The notes under the pieces are model-generated. The model did not search any database. It was not told the origin of the DNA and was given only the letters and a program-made list of their open reading frames with translations. Source: Carposina sasakii (taxonomy: Eukaryota > Arthropoda > Insecta > Lepidoptera > Carposinidae). From it: a DNA stretch of 64,000 nt. The number at the start of each line of letters is the position of its first letter. The stretch's first letter is position 1. This document shows positions 33,508-45,795 of this stretch, one piece after another. The position numbers and the translations under genes were made by a program. The stretch spans positions 186,001 to 250,000 of the forward strand of contig CP053149.1 of NCBI GenBank assembly GCA_014607495.2, written 5' to 3'.

Positions 33508-35629
33508 CTGGGAATAAACAGAATATTAAGCCAGTTAGCCTGAGAGAAGAAACCGAAAAATAACATGACGTTTTTTTCGCAACATAAATAGTGCTGGTAG
33601 ACTTTTGAGTTTTTCTTTCCAATATCGTCAATCGTTGCGCTACAATTACCAAATTGCTCGTACCAAAAGATATATAGCTGGAAAATATCCATTGACTTAA
33701 GCCAGTATTTTCACCTCTTATTTTATTTAGTAAAAACATACATAACCTCACGCCTTTATCCCATAGGGGTAGGCAGAGACTACCTACAGATCTCTATTTA
33801 GTACGCTCGCCGGTTTCGGGTGCTCTTGACTAGCCCTTTAGCACATCCCCAATTTGGTCTATGTAGGTATTTAGTGAATTCCTTTCATAAAAAGATAATT
33901 CCGGACTGAGCAATAAAGGCCCTATTCTCTACAAATATCCATAAAGACTAAGTACGGCCCATTAGGTTTCTGCCATCGGCACGTTCACCTGTTCAAACGA
34001 AATTGTTTAAATTAGAAAATCCTATCTCCATTCAATCCAAATAGTAATAGCTGACTATAAAGAGTGAACCCGTCTCGAATCCCTCTACACATCGGTCCCC
34101 AATTAAATGGCTCGCGGATAAATATCGGATAGGCCCGGACAAGCGAGCACGTAGTCACGGATCCGTCACGTGCGCGTCACTGCTCGTTGTAATGGTGGAG
34201 TCACACTCGCGTATTTTGTATATTTTACGATTTAACATCTTACTAAAACCACTCAAAGTTTTTTTAACGTCATAAAATATTAGTTTCAGCCCAACTTCTT
34301 TGAGGGATAATGGGCGTGAACTATTATGTATGTATATATAAAATATATAGATCGAATTTAAATTGTGCTGATAGTCTCATGTAAGCTTCATAATTTAGAT
34401 ACTTAAGCAAACATCTATTATATCCAAACCAAAATTAGCAGGTCAAGTTTAAGTAGTGCTTATTACTGAATCTAAGGGATCCTGAAATCGTCTATTAGTA
34501 TTATGAAGACGAACCCAGGCACAAACATTTATATTTCCTCTATTCAGGTATATCTAAGTAACTATTCTGACAGGCAATTCATGTTCATACATTAAGAAAT
34601 GATAAGCTGTCAATCGTACAGTCAAGTGCAGTGTCAGCATAACAAAGGGTCACTTAACCGTGGCTATTCCTCACATGTCTCATTCATTTGTACAGTCCTC
34701 CTCTTCCTCGCTTCCTTCATCCTTTACTCGCTTTACGTGATACGATTTGCTCATTGCTTGGCATATAATATTAGGTGAGTAAGTATTTTGGGAGTTTTAG
34801 TCATGTCTCTGTGGGAATTAATGTCAATTTATGTCAGGTCTTACAAAAATAACTTCGGAAGGATTTTATTTATGTAGGTAACTAACCTAACCTAACTTTG
34901 ATTTACATGTTTAATAACAGCAGATTGTTGTTAAGAATAATGCGAGAACTAACATAAATTGACAAAGATAGACCATAGTTATCGTAGTGTACCTATATAT
35001 AATAGAAATATTTATATAATTCATTAAATTAGTAAGAAAATAATACAACCTTTTGATTGCTATAAAAAGCGTATAATTTGAAGCAGCCGTAATAGGCACT
35101 GAATCATTTAAAACAAGTAATAAGCGAAAATAATTTCTACTGCGATAGCCAGGATCTGTCCTAACGATTTCCTTTGGGAGCCCATTACGATTCTGGCTTC
35201 GAAAAAGTACATCCGCCATTTTTATATCAATTTTCTAATAGGCGCGGTCTAGCTCGGTATCCCCAGGCTGATATCGTAACAAGGTTGGTTACCTGAGTGG
35301 CACAGTGTAGATATATTACAGTAGAGTAACTTATAATTACTAGTTGTTATTATAGTTGTCAATATTTGACCAAATTAAAGTTATAAAAGTTATAATTAAT
35401 AAGAATTACCATGCGGAATAAATCGTATCAGTAAATATGTCAAAATGAGTGTTATAAGCATTTTTACTAAAATATGACAAAGCCAAAGGGAGGTTTTAGC
35501 AGTCTATGTGTATTAAGCAGTATAGTCTGTATATTTCTATAAACAGACAACAGATTTAAAAAATATGTAGCAACCACTTTCAAATTATAATAACCTTTTC
35601 ACAAGAGTGCCTCATCTATGTCAGTGAGT

Positions 35630-35790
35630 GGTTATCACTATGAGGCTCGTAAACGTCGTGTCGCCTGTTAGGACGCCACATGCCTGCGACATTTGTAACC
35701 GGCTAATTGTGCGTAAAATTGTGCACGAGTCGAACGCTCGCCTGGTACGTGCGACGTTTCACGCTTCAGGAGTCGTCACGGCGATGTAGA
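35630..35790. promoter_or_regulatory. Candidate intronic conserved element
   Basis: Unique block with AAACGTCGTGTCGCCTG, GTGCACGAGTCGAACGCTCG and ACGTGCGACGTTTCACGC in AT-rich intron. No coding signal was found. The regulatory role is conjecture based on composition. Confidence 0.22.
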
Positions 35791-36929
35791 GCAGACACAT
35801 TGTTTGTTACTACTAATAGATGCTTGCCAAGTTATTTATAATGTAGAGGATCGATTGAAGTATTCGTAGAGGATACAAAAATGTTATTATGCCTAAATAT
35901 AATGCATTGAACTAACTAACTTGCTTGTATTTAGGAAAATTATAATTTGTAGGCCATGCAAACGCGAGTTTGATACTAACATTGGTAAATCTAAAGTTCC
36001 CAGAGTTCAATCAACAGTTTTAAAACAACTGTTTCTGTAACTGTAATATACGGATGAGATAAATAATTTGGGTACAAGGTATGTAGGTATAATTTCACCT
36101 CAATTAAGTCAAAATTAATTACAGGTTAGCATAAATCTAATTAAATAACACGTGCAATTAGAAATCATATTCATAATAATACACATTAAAACAATTATAC
36201 ATTGATTTCAGATAGTTGATGCCATTCCACATGAATATAATCTAAGTCTCCAATATTAAACAGATATTAGAATTCCGGTCGTAATTTTATATGAACAATT
36301 TATGTGCGAAATAAAAAAAGCAAAGAATTTTCCTAAATACGGATACGAGAAAAACGAGAATCCTAAAGTTTTCTCGGAACAAGTCGTGAGCGGCCGCTAG
36401 TAGGTAGTGCATATAATAATATTATTATGTTTGGATATGATCGATATAATAATATACTTGTAATGACCCGAATGTTAGACTGGATATTCTTTGTGTGAAA
36501 TGCCCCTAAATTCGATAGCACGTTTGATCTACACCAACCTTTACCACCAATGCTCTCCCTCATTATCGAGGATCGCGAACTTTGCATAATTTCCTCGGGC
36601 TTATTGCTACAAGGTCATACCGTCTGTTTCTTTTTCATTATTGTTGCCTTTCCTTTGATGGAATATTATTGAAAATTGATATTTTATTTTACCGCTCTCT
36701 TTGTTGGCAGACGATAATTTCACAGCTGCGTTGGTTCATGAGTATTTAGAAATTTTGTTTTTATATTGAGTTACTTTATGAACTATGAATAGCTGTTAAA
36801 CGAAATGTATTGGCAATGTAAAGATAATTTGCTTTTCATTCATATATTTCATCACACTTCACGTTAGACTGAACACATTGATCACCAGCCGTAGAATTCG
36901 CAGTAACAAAAACAATACAAATGGCGTCG

Positions 36930-37090
36930 GATTGATTGATCAAGGTCATTCGCGTGAAGAATGTCGGTGAGGGTAGACGTACGGGTGGCCGTGGAGGGGG
37001 CAATTATGTCGCTGCGGGCGTCATTAATAATGTAACTGCCGGTCGGAGCGCACGTCTACCCGTCTTAAACTCAGAACTCGCAGCTGATAA
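36930..37090. promoter_or_regulatory. Candidate intronic conserved element
   Basis: A GC-rich, non-repeated block contains GGTAGACGTACGGGTGG and, 90 bases on, GCACGTCTACCCG, an interrupted inverted pair. TTAATAATG and ATTGATTGATCAAGG also occur. It has no open frame with splice signals. An intronic enhancer role is inference only. Confidence 0.25.
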
Positions 37091-38429
37091 CTTTGATTGT
37101 GGTAATGATTCTTAGTTGCGTTTAGGACAGGGGTAAATTCCCCCATCTTTGGAGAATAATTTAGGGCAAATGGTTAGTTAACTAATGGGGATGATAAATG
37201 GATCGATTAATAAAGTTATGGAAGTTGATTGTTTGGTTTGTATTATACCTACCCGACTATTCATATTCTGCACCCGTCGAATTTCAATATTACTTATATA
37301 TACTAGGTAATCATATAAACTTAATGTAATATTATATAAGACTTGATTAAATCTGAGTTCAATATAGATTTTAATTAAATTAGTCTTGGTTTCATTTACA
37401 TATGTTTCAGTATTGGTTTCGCCTACGGTAAACTTAATTATGTGAGCCGCCTTGCGTTATGATAGGAAGGATTTACTTGTAATTTGTGGGTACAGAGATC
37501 CCCACCTAATCATATACCAATGAAGCAAATAGCCGTATGATATAGATAAGTAATTAAACTTAAACGTGGTGGTATAACCGAGGTTGATGCCAATTGTACT
37601 CTAAGTATGTGATGCTTAACCGCAATAAGGGCTGAAACGCGAGGTCTCGGGCTTAGTTGAGCATATCTAATAATTACACGAAACAATGTCTATTATATTA
37701 GAAACTTTGGTTCGATCGAATTTGTAACCGGTTAGAATGGAAGGGTTCGAAGGACTAGTTTACAAGAAAGCGGGAATATGTAACATTGTTTGATTATGTT
37801 TAAATCAATGTGATATCTTCTAGCGTCGCTATTATATTTTCGTGATTCTCTATCTTCCTATAGTCTTTTCATAGAAAAACAAGAAAGAGAATACCTATTT
37901 ATAATATAATAAGTAAATATAAAATGCGATGATAATATAATAAATATAAAAACCTGTCAGAAGACAACAAAATTTAATATCACACTGAAAGCACTCAAAA
38001 ATTCACCAAAATTGAAAATTCCCCAAACTGTAAGCAATATATAATAGCCGGTGAGTGATGCATTCAATCAGTACAGAGCTCGTGAAGCTAAGGACTTCAT
38101 TATACAGCATTTTGCTCGCAACATGAATTTATTACGACATTCCTTGCAGTTATGTTCGCCATTAAAAAATCCCATCTTATTTTCTCAGAACCATATCGTT
38201 TCTCATCTTACAATAAGAGACCTTCTGTCGCCTGATTCATCTAAGGTCACATGTTATGATAAAGAAAAATCTGTTTGAAAGCTCAACAGATGTCGTTGAT
38301 ATAGCATTGGCGATATTTATACTTAAAACAGATTTGTCGTAAATGGATCATTTTCCAGGTCTCATAATATTTTTACTAATAAAGCATAAAATAAATTCAC
38401 TGGCAAAGGGATCGAACAACCTACCCATT

Positions 38430-38550
38430 CGATTGGAAGGCGCGAAGTCTTCCTGCCCTCATACCATTATTTGTGGCGTCGGCGTAATATGGTTTCATTC
38501 GAAACTTACATTGCCTGACACCAACCTCCTATACCTCTTCGGGTATATAC
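38430..38550 (+). repeat. Interspersed repeat family J
   Basis: Contains AAGTCTTCCTGCCCTCA, TGTGGCGTCGGCGTAA, GACACCAACCTCC and CTCTTCGGGTATA in the same order as 39160-39270. Looks like a LINE 3' untranslated segment or a SINE body. Confidence 0.5.
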
Positions 38551-38984
38551 GAGTAGCTAAGTGTCAATTTTTAGAAAATCCGTACATTAAATAAATTCAG
38601 AGGTCTGTGGCCGTGAATGTAGTGAACCTACATGCCTTCTGAACGTGAAAAGGCGTCACGATCACGATCGCGCATGCGTGCCTGCATGCGTACATGTAAG
38701 CCAGCGTACGACTAATACGTACCTCTGAGTTGTAATGTATGGAACTGTTGATAGGCACGGGCAGACCGGATGCCATTTTATTTTTGTATGCGTAGACGTA
38801 AAATCATAAAATTCGACGTCAAGCGGTGAGCGCAGTTCGTAATACATTTTTACCTTTTTTTTATGTCAAAAGTATACGATAATTTTTCGTCAGGTGATAA
38901 TTTTACGTCGATCAGCGCATCATTCTAGCCAACACTTACGTGGCAGACACGTGAGGGCATCGTTGTCGGACGCATCCGGTTTGT

Positions 38985-39512
38985 TACATATAATAAAAAT
39001 GCTCGCTGTCTGTAGGAAGATATATGAGAAAAAATATTATAGGAGACCTTTAACCAATAGAACCCAAAACGATAGGAATTTTTGTCTGTCGGTTTGTCTA
39101 TCACCGCTTTATTTACCTATTATTATATCGAGTGAGTCCTACTAAATTAAATGAAACAACAACCTATTTGGGACAAGAGAGTCTTCCTGCCCTCAATGTG
39201 GCGTCGGCGTAAATGCGTTACATTGTGACACCAACCTTCCTCTTCGGGTATAGTTGTATGAAGATCCTACTAATATTATAAACGCGAAAGTTAGTGAGTA
39301 TGGATGGATGGATGCATGGATGGATGGATGTTTGTTACTCTTTCACCTAAAAACGGCTGTTCACGTAATAAATTTTGGTATGTAGTTAGCTGAAATCCTG
39401 GATTAACACATAGGCTACTTTTTATTTCGGGAAAATATTTTTATCCCGGATAATTTCGACATATTATTGTTTTTTCTGCAGTCCACGCGGACGGAGTCGC
39501 GGGCGTCTACTA
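38985..39512 (+). mobile_element. Helitron-like fragments with an inserted family J copy and (GGAT)n
   Basis: The left part (38985-39130) matches the start of the 23825 element (ATAATAAAAATG, GCTGTCTGTA, GAAGATATATGAG). The middle 39160-39270 is family J. The right part starts GATCCTACTAATATTATAAA (a well-known lepidopteran Helitron start), followed by (GGAT)n at about 39300-39328. It then ends CGGACGGAGTCGCGGGCGTC at about 39509. At least two related elements are nested or tandem here. No ORF. Confidence 0.55.
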
Positions 39513-39868
39513 TTTTCTAAATAATTTACAAATGTTTGTCATTTCTGTACTTGACTGTACGTTCAATTCTAAACTCGACGTAAAGGGAATAGAACAAAAA
39601 AATCAACATAACGGAAATAGATAGTGTAAAACCACGACAGTAGCAAGAACAATAGGCACTCAGACTCGACGTAAAGAGAATCATTCACTATGGGTGCGTA
39701 AATTAGTAAACCACTAATTATCATGAAACTCTAAAACATTATGTGTTGTATGGTAATGTGTTGGGTTTTAGAGTTTCATAATAATTAGTGGTTTACTAAT
39801 TTACTAATTTCTATAATCCTGACGATGCCACGGTTGTTGGTGAAACATATGTAGATTATTAATCTAAT

Positions 39869-40500
39869 GGCAGATGGCGTGACAATGGCACGCGTTTCTT
39901 CAGTTCGTGACTTGTACAGTTGTCGGCGGACCTGATGTTTCGTGAACACATTGTTGACGTTTGCAGGAGGGCCTTTAAGGTATTGGGGTTTGTTCTCAGG
40001 ACTACTAATGACTTCACAAGTGTTCCAGCAATTAAAAGCTTGTATAGCGCCTTAGTTCGAAGCAGGCTGGAACACAATGCGATGGTTTGGTCACCTCATG
40101 AAGCTAAATATAACCTCATGTTAGAGAAAATTCAGAACAAGTTTACCAGATATCTCTACATGAAGCTTTATGGAGTATATCCCAAGTACCCCCTGATGTA
40201 TCCGTCATTATTCGTCTTAGGTATGGTGGGATATAATAAATTGGAAGTCAGGAGGGAACTTGCTCTGGTGCGGTATTTGTTAAAAGTATGGCGTGGCAAG
40301 GAAGAAAATGCGACTCTTTTGGCCGAATGCAAGATTAGGGTGCCCAGGCGCTTATTAAGAGACCGTAAAAGTCGTTTGTTTTCCATACCTGATGGTAGGA
40401 CTAACTTGTACCGGAAGGCTCCTTTGACACGGGCACTTCAACTCCTCAACAAAGTTAACGACCGAATAGATATATTTATATGCCCAGGTACTTTTTAGCG
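39869..40500 (+). pseudogene. Jockey-like LINE reverse transcriptase C-terminal remnant inside copy A4
   Basis: A 192-codon open frame (39920-40498) reads FREHIVDVCRRAFKVLGFVL, FTSVPAIKSLYSALVRSRLE, HNAMVWSPH and KIQNKFTRYLYMK. This is the post-palm region of Jockey/CR1-type ORF2 proteins. A preceding VSSVRDL block at about 39894-39915 is out of frame, so there is a small deletion. All catalytic RT motifs (including YxDD) are missing. It is a 5'-truncated insertion and not a host gene. The stop is at 40498. Confidence 0.85.
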
Positions 40501-43486
40501 CGGCGTGGAGAAAATCATAGTGGAATGTGCAAAATACAGACAGTGATCTAGACTAACGCTTAAGATAAAATCTTTTGTTTATTAAAAAAATTAAAAAGTC
40601 TATCTAATTGCGGTGCTATGTCCCCACTTCATTTGCAAAAATAAATTTGGCTATTTCATTTTTGGGTGAATTAATTTAATTTTTTTAAAAATACATTAAA
40701 TAACACTATTATTTACACCATGAGCAGTATTTAACTTAACCCGTAGTACCTGTAACAGCTTTTTAAAAATGTCCCGCGGAAAAAGTTAACGCTGGCGCAT
40801 TAACATTTCACTATTTCATCATAATGAATGTAGATTAAGTTATCTTTCCCCGCACTGTTGTCAAGCCATCGTATACGTACAAGGATGTTTGATACACTGA
40901 ACAGTTTTCCCGCCAAAAACGTAAGTATAACCTGCGGTGGCGCAGGAATCAGGTGTCTTGTATTAAAAAAACTGGCTGTTTAAAAAGAAATTTTAAGATA
41001 ATTAAAGATTAGATATATCGACGTAATTGCAAACGAATTATTATATAATAATAGTGTCCGTTATAATTTGTACTTTATTAATTAATTCTAAGAACGGTGT
41101 CGCAACTCCAGTGGCTTCGGTGGCAAAAAAGAGGCCACCGTAATTTAATAATGTCACCGTAATTGATATTTTGTCTTTTTGTATACAGGATGACTGGAAA
41201 ACGGGTATTATTTCTATTGAGATGTAAAAGTACAGCCCATTTTCTACCTTCATGGGTAGGAAGACCCATTAAAAAAATTACGGCTTCAGGGTTATGCCCC
41301 ATTTTGTAATGTTTTTAAAATCACCTTATTATTAAATGGAAATGCATGTGTATATTTCAGTAATTCAACTAGATAAATAAATAATCATTTGAGACAAAAC
41401 AACAGACATCAACTTGTCATTGTCAAAGTACAATTACCAAAAGGTTTATACATTTTTTTTCCTGATTTTTTCCTATTCATTCAAAATAATGATTTCACGT
41501 AATGCGCACACTTCATTAAACTAAATTCAAAAGGTATAATTATGAAAAAGCTTACCAACAGCTGACTAATAAGAATTTTAAAAGGTGCTAGGCGCGACAA
41601 CCTTTTTTAACAAGTAACCTAAGTTTGTAGTCAAAAAAAATACGGTGATGAACTGACATTATAATATATAGCATAGGAATCTTACTGCTATCCAAAGATG
41701 ATGCAGTTCAACTCGAATCGAGGTCATACCGCCACCTCCATCTCGTCTTACTCCTACCCCAGGCAGCCGCTCTGTAGCATCCAGCCAGTTGCACTGTTCG
41801 TCTATCTTTCGGTGTCTAAACGACTAACATGGCCGGCACTTTTACTGTCCAGTTCCTTTTTGGTAGGTGATTAGCATACCAAATGGTGTTCCTGATGCAG
41901 TCTGAGCACTGTAGGTCAATCGATAGACAGCATAAGTACAAATATCGACAAGTAGACGTTATAAGATCATAGGAGGGGAACCGTTCCTAATTGAACTAAG
42001 TTCTTCCAGACACTCAAGATTCATCCCTCAATATTAATAGCTGACCAATAAGAATGTAATATTTTTCTGAGTCCTGATTATTCTCAGAAAAAATATCTAT
42101 ATAGATATATTATATTGTATATTGAATGTTCTACTGGCCTAAGTAGGTGTACATGCACATAATTATTATCTACTTCAATTTTTGTGATATTGATTATGAT
42201 TTGGCCTTTAGTTCAACCTCAAGCCACCCAAAATTGCTACTAAAATGAACAGTTACAAATAAACCCGAGTAACTTTGCGATAAACCCGAGTAGCTTGAAC
42301 AAGTACGCCTGATGATAACTTCTACATTCTACTTACCTCAATATAACACTGCTATAGGCTGTAACGGAATGTATTTTTCGAAACTTTATTGGTCAGCTGC
42401 TGGTAAGCTTTCTCATAATAAGTTACACCTTTTGAGTAGCTTATTAAATAATTTAGTTTGATAATACGCATGACGCAGTACATTATTTTGAAAGAGTAGG
42501 GGCTTAATTGGCAAAAACATTTAATAAATTTTGCTTGACCATTCATTCCATGTTGATAGATTTTTGGGAGGTCAAAGTATAAAATGTGATCCATTTCTTA
42601 TATACCATTCTACTCCTCTAAAAGGAGATTTCAAAAAAATCATATCATTGTCATGTCTCAGACACCGTGAATTTTCGGATATATATAAAGGTAGCTAACG
42701 AGGTGCACTTTCACATGTGAGAAATGATCCTTATGGTTTTCGAAGATTTTTATGTACATATAAATAAATACGGCTAAGTTCCTGAAATGGTGTAGTCAGA
42801 ACTGCGAGATCTTAAAGGAGATACCATGGCAAATACGTTTTATGCTAAGAAAAAACTCACTAGGTAGCATTTTAAACTTCTCTAACTGTTAACGTGTTTC
42901 TTAAATTTGTTATCATAGTTTCTAAGCTATAATCATGATGCTAAACATTATTACCAACTAATAAACGAAAAATCTATAGTTTTCAAGTTCTTATAAAATA
43001 AATAAATAGGTAATTCATATGATATTCTCCTGTATTTATAATTCCGCTGGTTGTAATCAATTTCAGTGGAGAGATTTACAATTTCGGTGATTTGATAATA
43101 ATATCGGTGGCGATTGAAATTTTTAAATGCAGATATCTCAAGAAATAATACGTTTTTAAAAATGTGTACCATATGACTGAATATTATATATTTTTGGCTA
43201 TTACTTAGAATACAAAAAAGTTATAGAAAGTGGATATAAAATTTCGCCAGCGTAATTAGTCAAAAATCGAAGTTGTTGAAATTCACCCATATGCTCTCTG
43301 AGTGAATTTACAGAAACGGCTTTATTTATTTTAAGTTATGAGTAATTTTATTTATATTATTAATTTTGTATTGTTGCTATAAGTTAATTTAAGATGTTTA
43401 TGGTTTTCACGTTATCGCATTGGCTTGACCAGCTGTAATGATAATGTTTTATATGGGTGAATAAAATAAATAAATAAAAATAAATA
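40501..43486. repeat. Remainder of the nested insertion, ending in a LINE-like A-rich tail
   Basis: AT-rich with no gene. The last 120 bases (TGACCAGCTGTAATGATAAT, then GGGTGAATAAAATAAATAAA) look like a Jockey-type LINE 3' end. The preceding 2.7 kb is longer than expected for such a 3' region, so a further insertion is likely within it. Short frames at 41041-41302, 42352-42594 and 42951-43172 show no domain. Confidence 0.4.
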
Positions 43487-44339
43487 GTTTTTGATTTCGG
43501 AATAGTGCAATGTATTATCTTGCATGCTAGGTGCTCGGGTCTGGTTTCTCTTGGCGATTGTAGTTAGTGCAAGTGCCTGTTTTCGCAGTTATGAGTTATC
43601 AGATCCGAGGGTCAGTGGAGGGTGTAGGGCCCGGTGGTGGGCGCACCCATAGTGAATGTTTGAACTTCGGAATTGTAACGCCTAATACAATTTCATTTGT
43701 AAAGAGAATCGACGTTAAGGGAATAAATCATCTAAACTAATAAACTAATGTAAGCCATCGCCGCTTAATCGAAAATGAATGTACAATCAAATTTGTTTTT
43801 TTTTATATTACCATCTATGGAGAACGCCATCTACCGAGGCAAAACACCTTTTTAATACATACCTAGCTACGAGTACAAGAAAGTATTCCATCGGTAAAAT
43901 AGATCGGCAGCCATTACGGTACGCCGGAGGCTGCAGAGATGAATCTCGTGATAAGAGGCCATAATCATCTCTTATCGAAGACGATGCAAAGTGCTCTTCT
44001 GCTTGCGCAATCAAGAGAAGATTACACTTCATATAGATTTCATATGAGTAATGGCAGCCATGTTTATTTATTACTATGTTCTACGCTTGAAGGTATTTTG
44101 TCGTTATATAATTTTTTTCAATAGTCAGATAACCTATCAGAAGGACAAAGGTGATGCTGTCTCTTATTTTTGATCACGTTTCAGAGAAAGATAGCATTAA
44201 TTTATTTATATAGGTATAGCAAAATCAACTTCAAAAAGTGAAAAAACGATTTGATGGAGAACAAAACAATGATAATGTTTTGCTCTACATTTCTATAAAT
44301 TTTCATAGATAGGGTCAACTTATATGTATATTATAAAAT

Positions 44340-44515
44340 TATTAATAAAGAAAATGGAAAAAATTCTTCACCCGAGTGGGAATCGAACCCACGACCACTG
44401 CAAACCGCAAGCCGCTATAACCACTAAGCCACCGGGTCAATTACTCGGATGACGAATTTTAGCATCTCTTTTCTAAATTACATATTGACAACGTTATTCT
44501 TCATCCCGATAGCTA
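44340..44515 (-). mobile_element. tRNA-derived SINE, family F
   Basis: The minus strand reads TTGACCCGGTGGCTTAGTGG, then GGTCGTGGGTTCGATTCCCA (B box) and CTCGGGTGAAG. The flanks ATTCGTCATCCGAGTAATTG and ATAGCTATCGGGATGAA are shared with 19085-19300 and 56810-56975. The tRNA-like part is better preserved than in the first copy, but the shared flanks show it is a repeat. Confidence 0.75.
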
Positions 44516-44567
44516 TACACTAGCCAAATCTGAAAGTAATAAAAAAATATATGTATATTATCTAGGG

Positions 44568-44884
44568 CAGGGGTGTCCAACATAATTTTGTGAAGGGTTG
44601 GCCCTTCACGGGTCTAGTACTTTTGTAACCGTAACGGGCCAAAAGAAATTCCCAATAGCAACGATTTAAAGTAACACTATTAAAATATAATACACGCTAC
44701 TGCTCGAGCAGTTACCTAGTGATCAACATACGCGGACCGCTCTTGCAGTCAAGTATTTAGTTAGATGATTAACGATTTTTGGACCATTTTTACTGAACGA
44801 ATATCAATGGATGTCGTCGCGGGCCGGATGAAGGGCTTATGCGGGCCGCATTGTGGGCCGAGGGCCGTATGTTGGACAGGACTG
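44568..44884. mobile_element. hAT-like MITE with perfect 8-bp target duplication
   Basis: The left end is CAGGGGTGTCCAACATAA and the reversed right end CAGTCCTGTCCAACATACGG; the CAGNNNTGTCCAAC terminus is typical of animal hAT MITEs. The exact 8-bp repeat ATCTAGGG flanks it (44560-44567 and 44885-44892), the duplication length diagnostic of hAT. The interior has GGGCCGGATGAAGGGC and GGGCCGCATTGTGGGCCG, and no ORF. Length 317 bp. Confidence 0.85.
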
Positions 44885-45689
44885 ATCTAGGGCAATCTTA
44901 GAATTTCGAGTATAAAAGTCATATAACAATAGTGGTACATATAGCTCATTTTACTCAAACTGTCCCTTACTTACTGATTGGTCTGCACTTGAAAAATAGC
45001 TTTTTTGAAAATATCCCGAAAAACTTAGTTAATAATCAAAGTAGTTGCCTATCGCCAGATACTATAATAATGCCCACAATATAAAATAAATATCATTATG
45101 ACTTTTTATGTGGTAACATTTACAACATTAATCGCTATTAAAAGTGGCCCATAAAGCTACTATCATCTCATGTATGAAAGGATTATATAATAAACGCGAT
45201 ACAGAGAGCTCCATAAAAACCCTAAAACTTTAATGGGAAAAATAGCACTCACACACTAGCTATCCACAAAATACATAATATTCCATAAGTGCATTCCGCG
45301 ATGTGCATACATAATGTGTACGAAATATGCGGGCTCTAGTAAATATAAACATTCCGTGATCTAGCTTTGAATATTTATGGAAATTTTAAAACTAGTGTGT
45401 TTCCATTTCAACTGGATACATTCCAAGGCTGTAGGACATCTTGTTGAATAATTAAAGCTAAGCTAAACGCATAATGTAATTTTTTCATAAAATGCTTATT
45501 ATATATAATTATTTTTATCCAATTAAGTGAAAATGTCAATTTATTTATGAGAATAATGTTCTTTCAACAGAATGTAAAACAGCGTGATTTATTCTATCAC
45601 CTCATGCCTAAGCTAGCGCACAGTGACGTGTCAAAATCGCGTATAAAAATCATATCCCGTGAGTTCTTACAACATTGACCTAAAGTGCG

Positions 45690-45795
45690 CCTAGCTAGAA
45701 ACGAGCCTAAATCTTTGTAGAGGGGAAAGCAGGCTGTAAGGGGAAGAGGGCCATCTGGCGATTTGCGCCTCACCTGCGCCTCGTCACGAACAAAG
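45690..45795. promoter_or_regulatory. Candidate intronic conserved element
   Basis: Unique GC-rich block with GGGGAAGAGGGCCATCTGGC and GATTTGCGCCTCACCTGCGC in AT-rich intron, about 3.2 kb upstream of the Ig exon's donor side. CACCTG is an E-box. Regulatory role is conjecture. Confidence 0.22.

Larger units (their letters stand above)
39683..43698 (+). mobile_element. Foldback repeat family A, copy A4, split by a 3.6-kb insertion
   Basis: The left part (39683-39868) and right part (43487-43698) together make one family A copy. The exact 12-bp repeat GTAAAGAGAATC borders the whole (39671-39682 and 43699-43710). The left part stops at GTAGATTATTAATCTA and the right part resumes at TAGTTTTTGATTTCGG, contiguous in intact copies. 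The right end is the most complete in the window and includes GTTTGAACTTCGG and AACGCCTAATACAATTTCATT. Confidence 0.8.

Noticed and set aside
33269..33563. Two plus-strand open frames of 81-82 codons
   Set aside because: They are antisense shadows of the GC-rich Ig exon 33318-33507.
34870..34895. CCTAA repeats as an interstitial telomere (TTAGG)n
   Set aside because: Only about two to three imperfect units are present; chance is sufficient.
39920..40498. 192-codon open frame as a host gene
   Set aside because: The sequence is the C-terminal part of a Jockey-like LINE reverse transcriptase, inserted in a repeat and lacking catalytic motifs.
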